64,000 bases of DNA. Source: Ideonella dechloratans. GTDB taxonomy: Bacteria > Pseudomonadota > Gammaproteobacteria > Burkholderiales > Burkholderiaceae_C. The translations under genes were made by a program, and so were the position numbers. Shown here in pieces: positions 33,565-42,625 of this stretch. Location of the stretch: assembly GCF_021049305.1 (NCBI RefSeq), contig NZ_CP088081.1:124001-188000 (forward strand), written 5' to 3'. Numbering within the stretch: position 1 is the first letter of the stretch; every line of letters starts with the position of its first letter. The notes under the pieces were generated by a model. The model saw only the letters and a program-made list of their open reading frames with translations, did not search any database and had not been told where the DNA came from.

Positions 33565-33692
33565 GCGGGGAGGCTCGCGAATGACAGTGGAACTGGGCAG
33601 AGGTGATGATAAGTGGCCCCCCTTGGGGGTGGCGCCGGGGCGGGCGGCACGGCAACATCGCTGTTTCCAAGTTTTTCCGGGATGTGAATGCG

Positions 33693-35069
33693 ATGAAGCG
33701 CAGAACTGTGCTGCAACTGGCGGGGTTGAGCTCCACCCTGATGGGATGCGGAGGAGGCTCTTCGGGGACGGATCCGGCACCTGCTCCGGCGCCAACGCCG
33801 ACACCTGATCGACCCAACATCCTGGTCATCGCGCTCGACGACCTCAACAACTGGGTGGGCTATCTGGGAGGGCATCCTCAGGTCAAGACACCGGCCATCG
33901 ACGCCTTGGCGGGGCAGTCCTTTGCATTCATGAAGGCCTTCAGCAACGCCACCGAGTGCTCCCCATCCCGCGCCAGCGTGCTCAGTGGTCTGTCGGTGCA
34001 AAACACCCACGTCTATGACAACACGGCGACCTTCAAGGGCATCAATCCCGGGAAGGACCAGTTCGAGGACATGCTCAAGCGCTCGGGCTACCAGGTCACC
34101 CGATACGGAAAGATCGACCACACGTACTCGAGCTATCCCTTGCCCATGCCGCCCAGCCAGCCGGTCGCAAACAAGACTTGCCCGGCCCCGCTCGGGGAAG
34201 GATCCTTTGACTGGTGGCCCTCCACGGCCGCGGATGACCAGCACCCCGACTACCGATACACCCAGAGCGGTATCGATTTTCTCAACAGCTACGACAGCAG
34301 CGCGCCGTTCTGCCTGTCCGTTGGCTTGGTCCATACCCATGTGGCCTGGTATGTGCCGCAGCGCTTCTTCGACATGTATCCCAAGCAGGGGCTGCAGCTG
34401 CCGTCACCGCCGGCCGACGATCTCGACGATCTGGGGCCTGCCGGGCGGTCGGTGGCGCTGCAGTACAACTTCCATCAGTGCGTCACAGGCCAGGGCTTGT
34501 GGGCCGATGCCGTGCAAGCCTATCTGGCCAGCATTTCTTGGGCGGACAGCCAGATCGGTCGGCTGCTGACAGCGCTGGCCAACAGTCGTCACGCCGACAA
34601 CACCATCGTGGTGCTGTGGAGCGACCACGGCTTCCACCTGGGTGAGAAGTTCCACTGGCACAAGCTGGCCTTGTGGGACCCGGGTGTCCATGTGCCCTTC
34701 ATCGTCCGACTGCCGGGGCAGACGGTCGCTCACAAGATGAGTCAGGTGGTGGGATTGCGGGATCTTGCTCCCACTCTGTTGGACTACTGCGGGGTGAAGT
34801 CGACCTATGCCATGGACGGCCGCAGCCTGCGGCCTCTTCTGGAGAAGCCAGATCAGTCCTGGGACTATCCGGTGCTCACCACAAGACTGCAGTACGACCA
34901 TGCGGTGCGCACCGCGCAGTGGCGGTACATCCGCTATCAAAGCGGCGAGCAGGAGTTGTATGACATGCAAGCCGATCCCAGCGAGCACTACAACCTGGCC
35001 AAGCAGGCCGCCTACGCGCAGACCATCGCCGACTTGGATGCCTACATGCCACCGTTGCAAGCTTCTTGA
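33693..35069 (+). CDS. Sulfatase (iduronate-2-sulfatase-like)
   Basis: 458 residues. The N-terminus MKRRTVLQLAGLSSTLMGCGGG has a twin-arginine-like start and a lipobox (LMGC), suggesting a periplasmic lipoprotein. The catalytic fold begins RPNILVIALDDLNNW; the formylglycine motif C-x-P-x-R is present as CSPSRAS. WSDHGFHLGEK supplies a later metal-site segment. The substrate is unknown. With the divergent sulfotransferase it forms an add/remove sulfate pair. Confidence 0.9.
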   Translation: MKRRTVLQLAGLSSTLMGCGGGSSGTDPAPAPAPTPTPDRPNILVIALDDLNNWVGYLGGHPQVKTPAIDALAGQSFAFMKAFSNATECSPSRASVLSGLSVQNTHVYDNTATFKGINPGKDQFEDMLKRSGYQVTRYGKIDHTYSSYPLPMPPSQPVANKTCPAPLGEGSFDWWPSTAADDQHPDYRYTQSGIDFLNSYDSSAPFCLSVGLVHTHVAWYVPQRFFDMYPKQGLQLPSPPADDLDDLGPAGRSVALQYNFHQCVTGQGLWADAVQAYLASISWADSQIGRLLTALANSRHADNTIVVLWSDHGFHLGEKFHWHKLALWDPGVHVPFIVRLPGQTVAHKMSQVVGLRDLAPTLLDYCGVKSTYAMDGRSLRPLLEKPDQSWDYPVLTTRLQYDHAVRTAQWRYIRYQSGEQELYDMQADPSEHYNLAKQAAYAQTIADLDAYMPPLQAS

Positions 35070-35217
35070 CGCGGTTATCGGCACATGCCGGAGGGACTTG
35101 AGCCAGAAACACGGGGAGGTTGAGGCCGCAATTCCGTCTTAATTCCGGGGCAGGCGGACCGAAACAGGAGGGGAGCGTGGGCGAACCCGAACCACGCATC
35201 CGACTGCGAGGTTCATC

Positions 35218-36606
35218 ATGCAACGCCCCCTCCTCTCTCTCACGTCTGGCCGGCTCCCCCGGGCGCGGCTGCTGTCCACCTTCGCGGCGGCAGCCTTGCT
35301 CGCCATGGCGGGATGCGGTGGCGGCGGTGGCTCGAGTGCGGGCACCTCATCCGGCGGCACTGAACAACCCACCGGAAACACCGGTGGCAGTTCCTCAGGG
35401 GGCACCACAACTGCACCTGCGTTGACGCTGGGCAACGACTCGTTCCTGTTCGCACCGGATGCATCCACCACACGGGCCAGCCTTGACAGCGTCGGGGGCG
35501 GGACGGCGCTCTTTGCGCGCTGGGATCCGAACAATCCGCAAACCGCCCTCAAGCCTGGCATGAAAGTGATGTTCTTCGGTGCCGGGCAAGGATGTGCCTT
35601 CGGCACCGAGGGACCGCTGACTGCGCTGACGGACAGCGCCCTGAGTTCGGTTGCCTCACTGACCGGCATGAGCGCCACGGCCACAGCGGGCATGCACTGG
35701 ACGCCGTCGGGGGCGGCCACCGGCTGTGCAGACAGCGCCCAGACGCAGGCAGGCACCTCCTCGGTCTTCGTCAACGCGGCGGCATCTGCGGGTGGTGTTG
35801 CGATGTTGACCACCTCGGGTGTCCAGGCCGATGGCACCACGCCCTTCCTCGGGCCCTACGGAGCGGCCGGGCAGGATGGCAATGGGGCCAACACGGGCAT
35901 TCTGGGCACGTTCGTCAATTTCCGGCAGGTCTGGAGCGCCAGCGATCCGGTGCAGCCATGGACAGGCACCGCCTCTGCGCGTCTGCGCAGTGTTCAATCG
36001 GTGGGCAGTGTCCAGACCAACGCCGGTGCGGGAGAGACCACCCAGGCCAAGCAGCAGATGATGGCAACCTTCCTCAACCTGGCGTGCGTCAATGAGGTCA
36101 AGGCCAATGGCAAGCCCTGTCAGATCCAGTATCTGTTGAACACATCCATTGTCCGTTCGGGGGTGAGCGACTGGAGCACGGTGGCTTGGTTCCAGAACGG
36201 GGGGCTCTCCTTCGACCCCGCGCAGGGCAGCATTCCGGTCATCGACGGTCCGATCAAGGCGGCCGGCAGTCAGACGGTGGACCAGGAGACCGGTCTTTCG
36301 CTGTTCACATCCCAAGGGCAAGCCACCCAGCATGGAACATTCGCGAACCAGGCGTTCGATGTGACGATCAGCTTCGATCAGCTCCTGAACGTGGTGCGCA
36401 TGGTTACGGCCAAGGCCAACGGCGTGAGCGTGGCATCGGTCACCGATGCCCAACTGGCGGCGGAGTGGGGTTCGGGCTGGCAAAACCGCAGCCAATGGAT
36501 CCTGCTGTCGGCTGACGTGGGGCAGGAGGTGTACAACCCCAATAACACTCGTCGGGTCGAGATCGGTGGTGGTTTCCGTCAGCTGTTTGCCGGAACCCAG
36601 CCCTGA
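35218..36606 (+). CDS. Large lipoprotein of unknown function
   Basis: 462 residues with a lipobox (LLAMAGCGGGGG, Cys near residue 30) followed by a Gly/Ser/Thr linker. The body has Ser/Thr/Ala-rich, beta-like sequence and segments such as TLGNDSFLFAPDAS and QNRSQWILLSADVGQEVYNP. No family is recognised. GGTTCATC precedes the ATG. It lies between the sulfatase and the acyltransferase and may belong to the same surface-modification block. Confidence 0.7.
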   Translation: MQRPLLSLTSGRLPRARLLSTFAAAALLAMAGCGGGGGSSAGTSSGGTEQPTGNTGGSSSGGTTTAPALTLGNDSFLFAPDASTTRASLDSVGGGTALFARWDPNNPQTALKPGMKVMFFGAGQGCAFGTEGPLTALTDSALSSVASLTGMSATATAGMHWTPSGAATGCADSAQTQAGTSSVFVNAAASAGGVAMLTTSGVQADGTTPFLGPYGAAGQDGNGANTGILGTFVNFRQVWSASDPVQPWTGTASARLRSVQSVGSVQTNAGAGETTQAKQQMMATFLNLACVNEVKANGKPCQIQYLLNTSIVRSGVSDWSTVAWFQNGGLSFDPAQGSIPVIDGPIKAAGSQTVDQETGLSLFTSQGQATQHGTFANQAFDVTISFDQLLNVVRMVTAKANGVSVASVTDAQLAAEWGSGWQNRSQWILLSADVGQEVYNPNNTRRVEIGGGFRQLFAGTQP

Positions 36607-36678
36607 GGCTGTGCTGCTGGCATGATGTCCCGCGGGGACGGTGGGGACACCGTCCCCGTTGTCCTTTTGGGAGTTCTC

Positions 36679-37428
36679 ATGTCAGAAACCACGCCCCATC
36701 TGGGGGCCTTGTTGCAGGCCATGGACCTGCCTCCTGACCTGGCGGTGCACGCCCCCTTGTCTGCACAGCGACGCCTGCACACCATGCCGTTGCGGGACAG
36801 TGTCTTGGTCAAAGGGCTGCCCGCCGAGTTTGACGACAACTGCTGGCTCACCGTGGCAGACGGGGATGAGGAGCTGCCACAGGTCAAGCTGAACTTGCAC
36901 GCGGGCAAGCGCCAGTATCGGGGGGTGCACCTGGCGCTGCTGTCCAAGACCGGTGCCTATAACCTGCTCCTGGGCGACGACCATGTTCGCGTCTTCGTGG
37001 GCAGCCGGACCGTGATGCGAGGCAGCATCCAACTCTTCCGCCATCCCACGCTGTTCATCGGGGATCGCTGTACGTTCGGTCATGCACGACTGATCGTGGC
37101 GAACTGCGACATGGTGATCGGCGAAGACGCACAGTTTTCGGACGAAGTGGTGATCCAGGGCAGCGACCAACACCCGATCTTCGATCTGGACAGTGGCCAA
37201 CTCCTCAACGGCCAGCGCCACCATGTCAGGCTGGAGCGCCATGTCTGGGTAGGACGTCGGGCCATGCTAATGCCCGATGTCACACTGGGCGAGGGCTGTA
37301 TCGTGGCTGCAGGAGCCGTGGTGACCGCTTCCGTGCCTCCGAACACCGTGGTCGGTGGCGTGCCCGCAAAAATCCTGAGAGAGCGGGTGTGTTGGGCGCG
37401 GGAGTTTCCGTCCGGCAGTGCCCTCTGA
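36679..37428 (+). CDS. Hexapeptide-repeat (left-handed beta-helix) acyltransferase
   Basis: 249 residues. The C-terminal half shows hexapeptide repeats (TLFIGDRCTFG, MVIGEDAQFS) and the typical ending VWVGRRAMLMPDVTLG, AGAVVTASVPPNTVVGGVPAKI. This is the fold of O-acetyl/acyltransferases acting on sugars, using acetyl-CoA or similar donors. The N-terminal half is distinct and unassigned. GGGAG precedes the ATG. It is convergent with the PhyH gene, the two stops being adjacent. Confidence 0.85.
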   Translation: MSETTPHLGALLQAMDLPPDLAVHAPLSAQRRLHTMPLRDSVLVKGLPAEFDDNCWLTVADGDEELPQVKLNLHAGKRQYRGVHLALLSKTGAYNLLLGDDHVRVFVGSRTVMRGSIQLFRHPTLFIGDRCTFGHARLIVANCDMVIGEDAQFSDEVVIQGSDQHPIFDLDSGQLLNGQRHHVRLERHVWVGRRAMLMPDVTLGEGCIVAAGAVVTASVPPNTVVGGVPAKILRERVCWAREFPSGSAL

Positions 37429-38466
37429 TCAGCGGGGTGTCTTCAGCCCGTTGAAGAGCACGGCAGCCCTTCCAGAAGCGTCCATGTCCTGCAGCCGATA
37501 GTGTCGGCAGGAGAAGAAGTGCCCGTTCTCAGTGGGCATTTCGTGATAATCGGCCCCCAGCCGTGTGGCGTAATTGGCCTTCACGCTCTGGGGGGCGAAA
37601 TGCAGCACCAGGCTGCGGCGGGTGTGCATCTGGGTGATGCGGCTTCCTCCGTGGGGCAGGTCGGCATGCCAGACCAGTACATCTCCCTTTCGGGGCAGGA
37701 AGGACTCGACCTGTATCCCCCGTTCGGCTGCGCAATCGTGCAGATGTTTGAAGTAAGTCTGATGCTGGGCCTGACCATCCTGGCTCTGAATCCAGTGCTT
37801 GCGCTCGCCCCCGAAAAGGAAGTGCGGGAAGCGGTGGCCCCCAGGGTAGTAGCAGAGCTCACCCGTGCCGGGCGCGACGTCTTCCAGGGCGATCCAGATG
37901 GCTGCCAGACCCAACGGGCGCCGAGACACCACATAGGCGGTGTCCTGATGGATCGACTGTTGTGAGCCGTATTCGAAGTAAAGGGACTGGATGGCGATGG
38001 CTGGCTCCGCGAAGGCCGCCTGCAGCAGGGCGGCCACTCGTGGTGTGAACACCGCTGCTCGCGCCGCCTCAGACACGGCGTACAGGTCGATGATGCGGTC
38101 GCCCACACCCAGTTCCTGCAACCGGGCCGGGTCGGTGTAGGCCCCCGCATTTCGAACGACATAGGGGGCGGGCTCGGTGAGCACCCGATGCGCGTCGGCC
38201 ACCACCTGGTCGGCCAATTCGGGTGAGATCGCCTGCGGGATGATGGTGAACCCTCGCTCGATGAACTGGGTGAGATCACCGCGCAATTCAGGCGCCAACG
38301 CCATGCCTTCCAGACGCTGCAGGGCATCGGGTTCATCGATCCAAAGCCCCTGCAAAGCTTCAGGTCCCTGCAGAGGCAGGGGGGGCACCAAAGGGGTGGA
38401 TGTCTGGAGGGATGGCGCAGGACGGGGTGATGCCCGCGTCCCCAGTCGTTTCAGCCAATCCAGCAT
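37429..38466 (-). CDS. Phytanoyl-CoA dioxygenase (PhyH) family protein
   Basis: 345 residues. The Fe(II)/2-oxoglutarate oxygenase core shows the HxD motif in SIHQDTAYV, a distal His in HADLPHGGSRITQMHTRRS and the Arg that would bind 2-oxoglutarate. Earlier, RGFTIIPQAISPELADQVV is the usual PhyH N-terminal strand. The substrate is unknown; PhyH proteins hydroxylate lipids, small molecules or peptides. It is the last gene of the block that looks lower in GC. Confidence 0.85.
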   Translation of the reverse strand: MLDWLKRLGTRASPRPAPSLQTSTPLVPPLPLQGPEALQGLWIDEPDALQRLEGMALAPELRGDLTQFIERGFTIIPQAISPELADQVVADAHRVLTEPAPYVVRNAGAYTDPARLQELGVGDRIIDLYAVSEAARAAVFTPRVAALLQAAFAEPAIAIQSLYFEYGSQQSIHQDTAYVVSRRPLGLAAIWIALEDVAPGTGELCYYPGGHRFPHFLFGGERKHWIQSQDGQAQHQTYFKHLHDCAAERGIQVESFLPRKGDVLVWHADLPHGGSRITQMHTRRSLVLHFAPQSVKANYATRLGADYHEMPTENGHFFSCRHYRLQDMDASGRAAVLFNGLKTPR

Positions 38467-38549
38467 CGCCCTGCTCCACTTTCGATTCAGTGAAGCCGGA
38501 TTCTAGGGAGCGCCGCAGGGCCTGCCATCCCCAAGTGTCGGGCAGAGCT

Positions 38550-40013
38550 TCAGGCCGTGCCGCCCACCGTCAGGCCGTCCATGCGCAGCGTGGGCTGGCC
38601 CACCCCGACCGGCACGCTCTGGCCTTCCTTGCCGCAGGTGCCCACGCCGCTGTCCAGCGCCAGGTCGTTGCCGATCATGCTGACACGGTTCATCGCGTCC
38701 GGGCCGTTGCCGATCAGCGTGGCGCCCTTGACCGGGTACTGGATCTTGCCGTTCTCGACCCAGTAGGCTTCGGAGGCCGAGAACACGAACTTGCCGCTGG
38801 TGATGTCCACCTGGCCGCCGCCGAAATTGGTGGCGTACAGGCCGCGCTTGACCGAGGCGATGATCTCCTCGGGCGACTTGTCGCCGGCCAGCATGTAGGT
38901 GTTGGTCATGCGCGGCATCGGCACGTGGGCGTAGCTCTCGCGGCGGCCGTTGCCCGTGGGCTTCACGCCCATCAGCCGGGCGTTCAGGCGGTCCTGGATG
39001 TAGCCGCGCAGGATGCCGTCCTCGATCAGCACATTGCGCTGGCTCGGGTTGCCTTCGTCATCGATGTTGAGCGAGCCGCGGCGATCGGCGATGGTGCCGT
39101 CGTCCAGCACGGTGACGCCCTTGGACGCCACCCGCTCGCCGATGCGGCCGGAGAAGGTGGACGAGCCCTTGCGGTTGAAGTCACCCTCCAGGCCATGGCC
39201 CACGGCCTCGTGCAGCATCACGCCGGGCCAGCCCGGGCCCAGCACCACGGTCATCGGGCCGGCCGGCGCCGGGCGCGATTCGAGGTTGGTCAGGGCCGCA
39301 TTGACCGCCTGGTCCACATAGCTTTCCAACTGGGCGTCCTGGAAGTAGCCCAGGCCGAAGCGCCCGCCGCCGCCGCCCGAGCCCACCTCGCGCCGGCCGT
39401 TCTGCTCGGCGATCACGGTGATGGACAGGCGCACGAGCGGCCGCACGTCGGCCGCGCGGGTGCCGTCGGCACGGGCCACCAGCACCACGTCGTATTCGGC
39501 GGCCAGGCCGGCCATGACCTGCACCACGCGCGGATCGCGCGCGCGGGCCATGCGCTCGATGCGCTCGAGCAGTTCAACCTTCTGGGTGCTGTCCAGCGTG
39601 GCGATCGGGTCCAGCGGGGCATAGAGCAGGCGGCTCTTGGCCACCTGGGTCTTGTTGCTCACCTTGACGCGACGGCTCTGACCCGAGGCGGCAATGGTGC
39701 GCACCGTGCGGGCGGCGTCCAGCAGCGCGGCCTCGGAGAGGTCGTCCGAATAGGCGAAGGCGGTCTTCTCGCCGGCAATGGCGCGCACGCCCACGCCCTG
39801 GTCGATCGAGAAGCTGCCGCTCTTGACGATGCCTTCCTCCAGGCTCCAGCCTTCGTGCCGGGTGTACTGGAAGTAGAGGTCCGCGTCGTCCACCTTGTGC
39901 TCACCGATGGTGGCCAAGGCCCGGGACAGCGTGGACTCCGTCAGTTGATAGGGGTCCAGCAGCAGGCTTTGCGCCACTGCCAGCCGTTCGAGGGTGGGTT
40001 CGCGGGAGATCAT
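38550..40013 (-). CDS. tldD: Metalloprotease TldD
   Basis: 487 residues. The zinc motif HEAVGHGLEGD is near residue 267, with the N-terminal YFQYTRHEGWSLEEGIVK and C-terminal CGKEGQSVPVGVGQP. TldD acts with TldE/PmbA as an intracellular protease that trims unfolded or modified peptides (for example microcin B17, CcdA). No tldE is in the window. Confidence 0.95.
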   Translation of the reverse strand: MISREPTLERLAVAQSLLLDPYQLTESTLSRALATIGEHKVDDADLYFQYTRHEGWSLEEGIVKSGSFSIDQGVGVRAIAGEKTAFAYSDDLSEAALLDAARTVRTIAASGQSRRVKVSNKTQVAKSRLLYAPLDPIATLDSTQKVELLERIERMARARDPRVVQVMAGLAAEYDVVLVARADGTRAADVRPLVRLSITVIAEQNGRREVGSGGGGGRFGLGYFQDAQLESYVDQAVNAALTNLESRPAPAGPMTVVLGPGWPGVMLHEAVGHGLEGDFNRKGSSTFSGRIGERVASKGVTVLDDGTIADRRGSLNIDDEGNPSQRNVLIEDGILRGYIQDRLNARLMGVKPTGNGRRESYAHVPMPRMTNTYMLAGDKSPEEIIASVKRGLYATNFGGGQVDITSGKFVFSASEAYWVENGKIQYPVKGATLIGNGPDAMNRVSMIGNDLALDSGVGTCGKEGQSVPVGVGQPTLRMDGLTVGGTA

Positions 40014-40157
40014 GCGATCGATTGTAGGGAGTCGGCCTGTTTACAGGTGTACACCCTTTCGGAGAGTCCGAGTCGGCGCGATCCCTATCTCGGGCGTTGA
40101 GAGAGGCACCGGGGCGTGGCATCGTGCTCCGTGATCTCAGTCCAAGGAGGAACTTCC

Positions 40158-40523
40158 ATGATCCGCAAGACGTCCGTTCTCAGCCTGGCCGTGGCCGGCT
40201 TCATCGCCTGCGCCAGCTTCGCCGCCAGCGCACAGACCGCCACCCCGCCGGAGCGCGGTGCCAGCACCCCGCACATCAAGCTGCGTCAGCAGCGCGAGGC
40301 CGCTCGCATCAACCAGGGCGCCACCAGCGGCGAGCTGACCCAGCGCGAAACGACCCGCCTGGACAACCAGCAGCAGCACATCGACAACATGGAAACCAAG
40401 GCCGCGGCCGATGGCAGCGTGACGACCCAGGAACGTGCGCGCATCCGTTCGGCCGAGCGCCGTGCCAACCGCGACATCGCCCGCAAGACGCACAACCAGC
40501 GCGCGGCCTCGGCACCACAATAA
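40158..40523 (+). CDS. Small exported helical protein, unknown function
   Basis: 121 residues with a signal peptide (MIRKTSVLSLAVAGFIACAS, cleavage near ASAQ). The mature part is charged and helical, with GELTQRETTRLDNQQQHIDN and VTTQERARIRSAERRANRD. It has the periodic G-x-LT-x-x-E pattern found in a widespread, uncharacterised betaproteobacterial periplasmic family. A perfect AAGGAGG lies seven bases before the ATG, suggesting strong expression. Confidence 0.75.
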   Translation: MIRKTSVLSLAVAGFIACASFAASAQTATPPERGASTPHIKLRQQREAARINQGATSGELTQRETTRLDNQQQHIDNMETKAAADGSVTTQERARIRSAERRANRDIARKTHNQRAASAPQ

Positions 40524-40544
40524 GGTGCAGGCCGGCGGCCGGCC

Positions 40545-41504
40545 TCAGTCGGCCGCGGCTTCGTCGCCCGCGACGGCCTCTTGGGCCGCCTGACGCCAGG
40601 CCAGGGCCTGCTCGTACAGGGCGTTGCGCGGGGCGCCGGTCAGTTCGGCGGCCAGGGCCACGGCCTGCTTCAGGGGCAGATCCCGGGTGAGCACACGCAG
40701 GGTGCGCTCCACCTCGGGGGGCAGGCCCGGGGTCTCCTCGCCGACGGGTTCGGGCGCATGCAGCACCACGGCGAACTCGCCCTTGCGGCGTTGGGCGTCG
40801 GCTGAGAACCAGGCCGGCAGCTGCGCGGCCGGCAGGGTGTCGATCTGCTCGAACTGCTTGGTCAGCTCGCGGCAGATGGTGACCGGCCGCGTGGGCGCCA
40901 GTGCCGCCAGCCGGTCCGCCAGCGCCTCGATGCGGTGCGGTGCCTCGAACAGCACGGTGGGGCAGGGCTGGGCCAGGGCAGCCTGCAGTGCGCTGTCGCG
41001 TTCCTGCCCCTTCGCGGGCAGAAAGCCGGCGAAGTGGAAGCCCGGGCCCGCCGCCCCCACGCAGCCGGCCGCGCTCAGCGCGGTCACCACCGCGCTGGCG
41101 CCGGGCAGGGGCAGCACCCGGTGACCGGCCGCCCGCACCTGGTGGGCCAGCACCGCGCCGGGGTCGGACACCGCGGGTGTGCCGGCGTCGCTCAGGTAGG
41201 CCACCCGCTCGCCCTGGGCCAGCCGGGCCAGCACCTTCTCCGCGGCGCTCTGCTCGTTGTGCTCGTGCACGGCGATCAGCGGCTTGTCCAGGCCCAGGTG
41301 GCGCAGCAGGCCGGCGGTGACGCGGGTGTCTTCGCAGGCCACCGCGTCCACCAGCGACAGCGCATGCACCGCCCGCAGGCTGAAGTCCGCCAGATTGCCG
41401 ATGGGGCTGGCCACCACATACAGGGTGGCGGCGGGATACTGCTGGCCACCGGCCGCCGCGGCAGCGGCCTGGAGCAGGGACAGGGAAGCAGAGGAAGCGC
41501 TCAT
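40545..41504 (-). CDS. rsmI: 16S rRNA 2'-O-ribose C1402 methyltransferase RsmI
   Basis: 319 residues of the SAM-dependent tetrapyrrole-methylase fold. ATLYVVASPIGNLADFSLRA and VACEDTRVTAGLLRHLGL are the RsmI signatures, and AYLSDAGTPAVSDPG is also present. The C-terminal domain (LPPEVERTLRVLTRDLPLKQ) is the RsmI HTH. Its start codon shares two bases with the start of the divergent yraN gene (CATG). Confidence 0.94.
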   Translation of the reverse strand: MSASSASLSLLQAAAAAAGGQQYPAATLYVVASPIGNLADFSLRAVHALSLVDAVACEDTRVTAGLLRHLGLDKPLIAVHEHNEQSAAEKVLARLAQGERVAYLSDAGTPAVSDPGAVLAHQVRAAGHRVLPLPGASAVVTALSAAGCVGAAGPGFHFAGFLPAKGQERDSALQAALAQPCPTVLFEAPHRIEALADRLAALAPTRPVTICRELTKQFEQIDTLPAAQLPAWFSADAQRRKGEFAVVLHAPEPVGEETPGLPPEVERTLRVLTRDLPLKQAVALAAELTGAPRNALYEQALAWRQAAQEAVAGDEAAAD

Positions 41505-41919
41505 GTGGTTCGGTAAGCCCCGGAAGGACCCGGCGTCGGCCCAGGCCGCCGCTCAGGCGCGCGCGGTCACCGGCCGCACGGCGGAGGATCGGGCCCTGGC
41601 GCATCTGCAGGGCCAAGGCTTGCGCCTGGTGCAGCGCAATTATCGGGTGGCGCGCGGTCCCTCCCGCCGTGGTGGAGAGATCGACCTGATCCTGCGCGAG
41701 CGCGACGGCACGCTGGTCTTCGTGGAAGTCCGGGCCCGCCAGGGCGCCGGCCACGGTGGCGCGGCGGCCAGCGTCACCTTTGCCAAGCAGCGCAGCCTGG
41801 TCTATGCCGCCCAGCACTACCTGATGCGCCTGAGCGCCGTGCCGCCCTGCCGCTTCGATGTGGTCGCCATCGACGGCGAGGCGCTGGAATGGCTGCGTGG
41901 CGCCTTCGATGCGGGTTGA
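41503..41919 (+). CDS. yraN: YraN family protein (UPF0102)
   Basis: 138 residues with the predicted restriction-endonuclease-like core: GRTAEDRALAHLQGQGLRLV, GGEIDLILRERDGTLVFVEVR and RFDVVAID. The E...D-ExK-like residues (GGEIDLI, FVEVR) are intact. The start ATG overlaps the rsmI start. The rsmI-yraN-diaA-dolP order equals the E. coli yraL-yraN-diaA-yraP block. Biochemical role unknown. Confidence 0.9.
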   Translation: MWFGKPRKDPASAQAAAQARAVTGRTAEDRALAHLQGQGLRLVQRNYRVARGPSRRGGEIDLILRERDGTLVFVEVRARQGAGHGGAAASVTFAKQRSLVYAAQHYLMRLSAVPPCRFDVVAIDGEALEWLRGAFDAG

Positions 41920-41987
41920 GATGGCGGGAACTCCCGGCCGGCCCGGGGTTCATACCCGGGACATGCCCGCGCTTATGATCGGCGCCC

Positions 41988-42590
41988 ATGCTTGAAGCCC
42001 GTATCCAGCACCATTTCTTCGAGACCGCCGACCTGCTGTACCAGGTGGCCGAGTCCCTGGCCCGTCCCATTGCCGAGGCCGCCCAGGCGGCCGTCGGCTG
42101 TTTGACAGCCGGTGGCAAGCTGCTGGCCTGTGGTCAGGGCACGGACGCCGACCTGGCCGCGGCCCTGTGCGGCGCCTTGACCCTGCGCTTCGAGCGCGAG
42201 CGCCCGCCCTTGGCGGCGCTGGCGCTGGGCCCCGGCCTGGGCCGCCCGCTGGCCCTGCCGCCTGCGCCGGGCCATGGCGAGGACGTCTTCGCCGCCCAGC
42301 TGCGGGCCCTGGGCCATCCCGGGGATCTGCTGGTGGTCTTCGCGGGGCTGTACAGCGACGACCCGGCGCTGCGCGCCGTGGTCCAGGCCGCCCACCAGCA
42401 GGAGATGAGCGTGGTGCTGTTCACCGGGGGCGATCCGGGGGCCTGGCCCGACCTGCTGGCCGAAACCGACGTCTGGGTGCCGGTGGCCACCGCCCGGCCT
42501 GCCCGCGTGCGGGAACTCCATCTGATGGCGACGCATGCCCTGTGCGATGCCATCGACATGCAATTGTTGGGCGAGGAATCGCCCGCCTGA
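41988..42590 (+). CDS. diaA: SIS-domain protein DiaA/GmhA type
   Basis: 200 residues of a SIS phosphosugar-binding fold. The N-terminus MLEARIQHHFFETADLLYQ (residues 1-19) is the DiaA/GmhA opening, followed by LTAGGKLLACGQGTDADLAAALC and VVLFTGGDPG. By position (yraN before, dolP after) it matches DiaA, which in E. coli binds DnaA and times replication. Sequence alone does not exclude a phosphoheptose isomerase. Confidence 0.82.
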   Translation: MLEARIQHHFFETADLLYQVAESLARPIAEAAQAAVGCLTAGGKLLACGQGTDADLAAALCGALTLRFERERPPLAALALGPGLGRPLALPPAPGHGEDVFAAQLRALGHPGDLLVVFAGLYSDDPALRAVVQAAHQQEMSVVLFTGGDPGAWPDLLAETDVWVPVATARPARVRELHLMATHALCDAIDMQLLGEESPA

Positions 42591-42625
42591 GGCGCCTGTT
42601 TCCCGGGCGCTTCCTTTCAGGACCG

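Noticed and set aside
40524..40544. Palindrome AGGCCGGCGGCCGGCCT as a bidirectional terminator
   Set aside because: No T-run on either side and a one-base centre; probably just GC-rich spacer.
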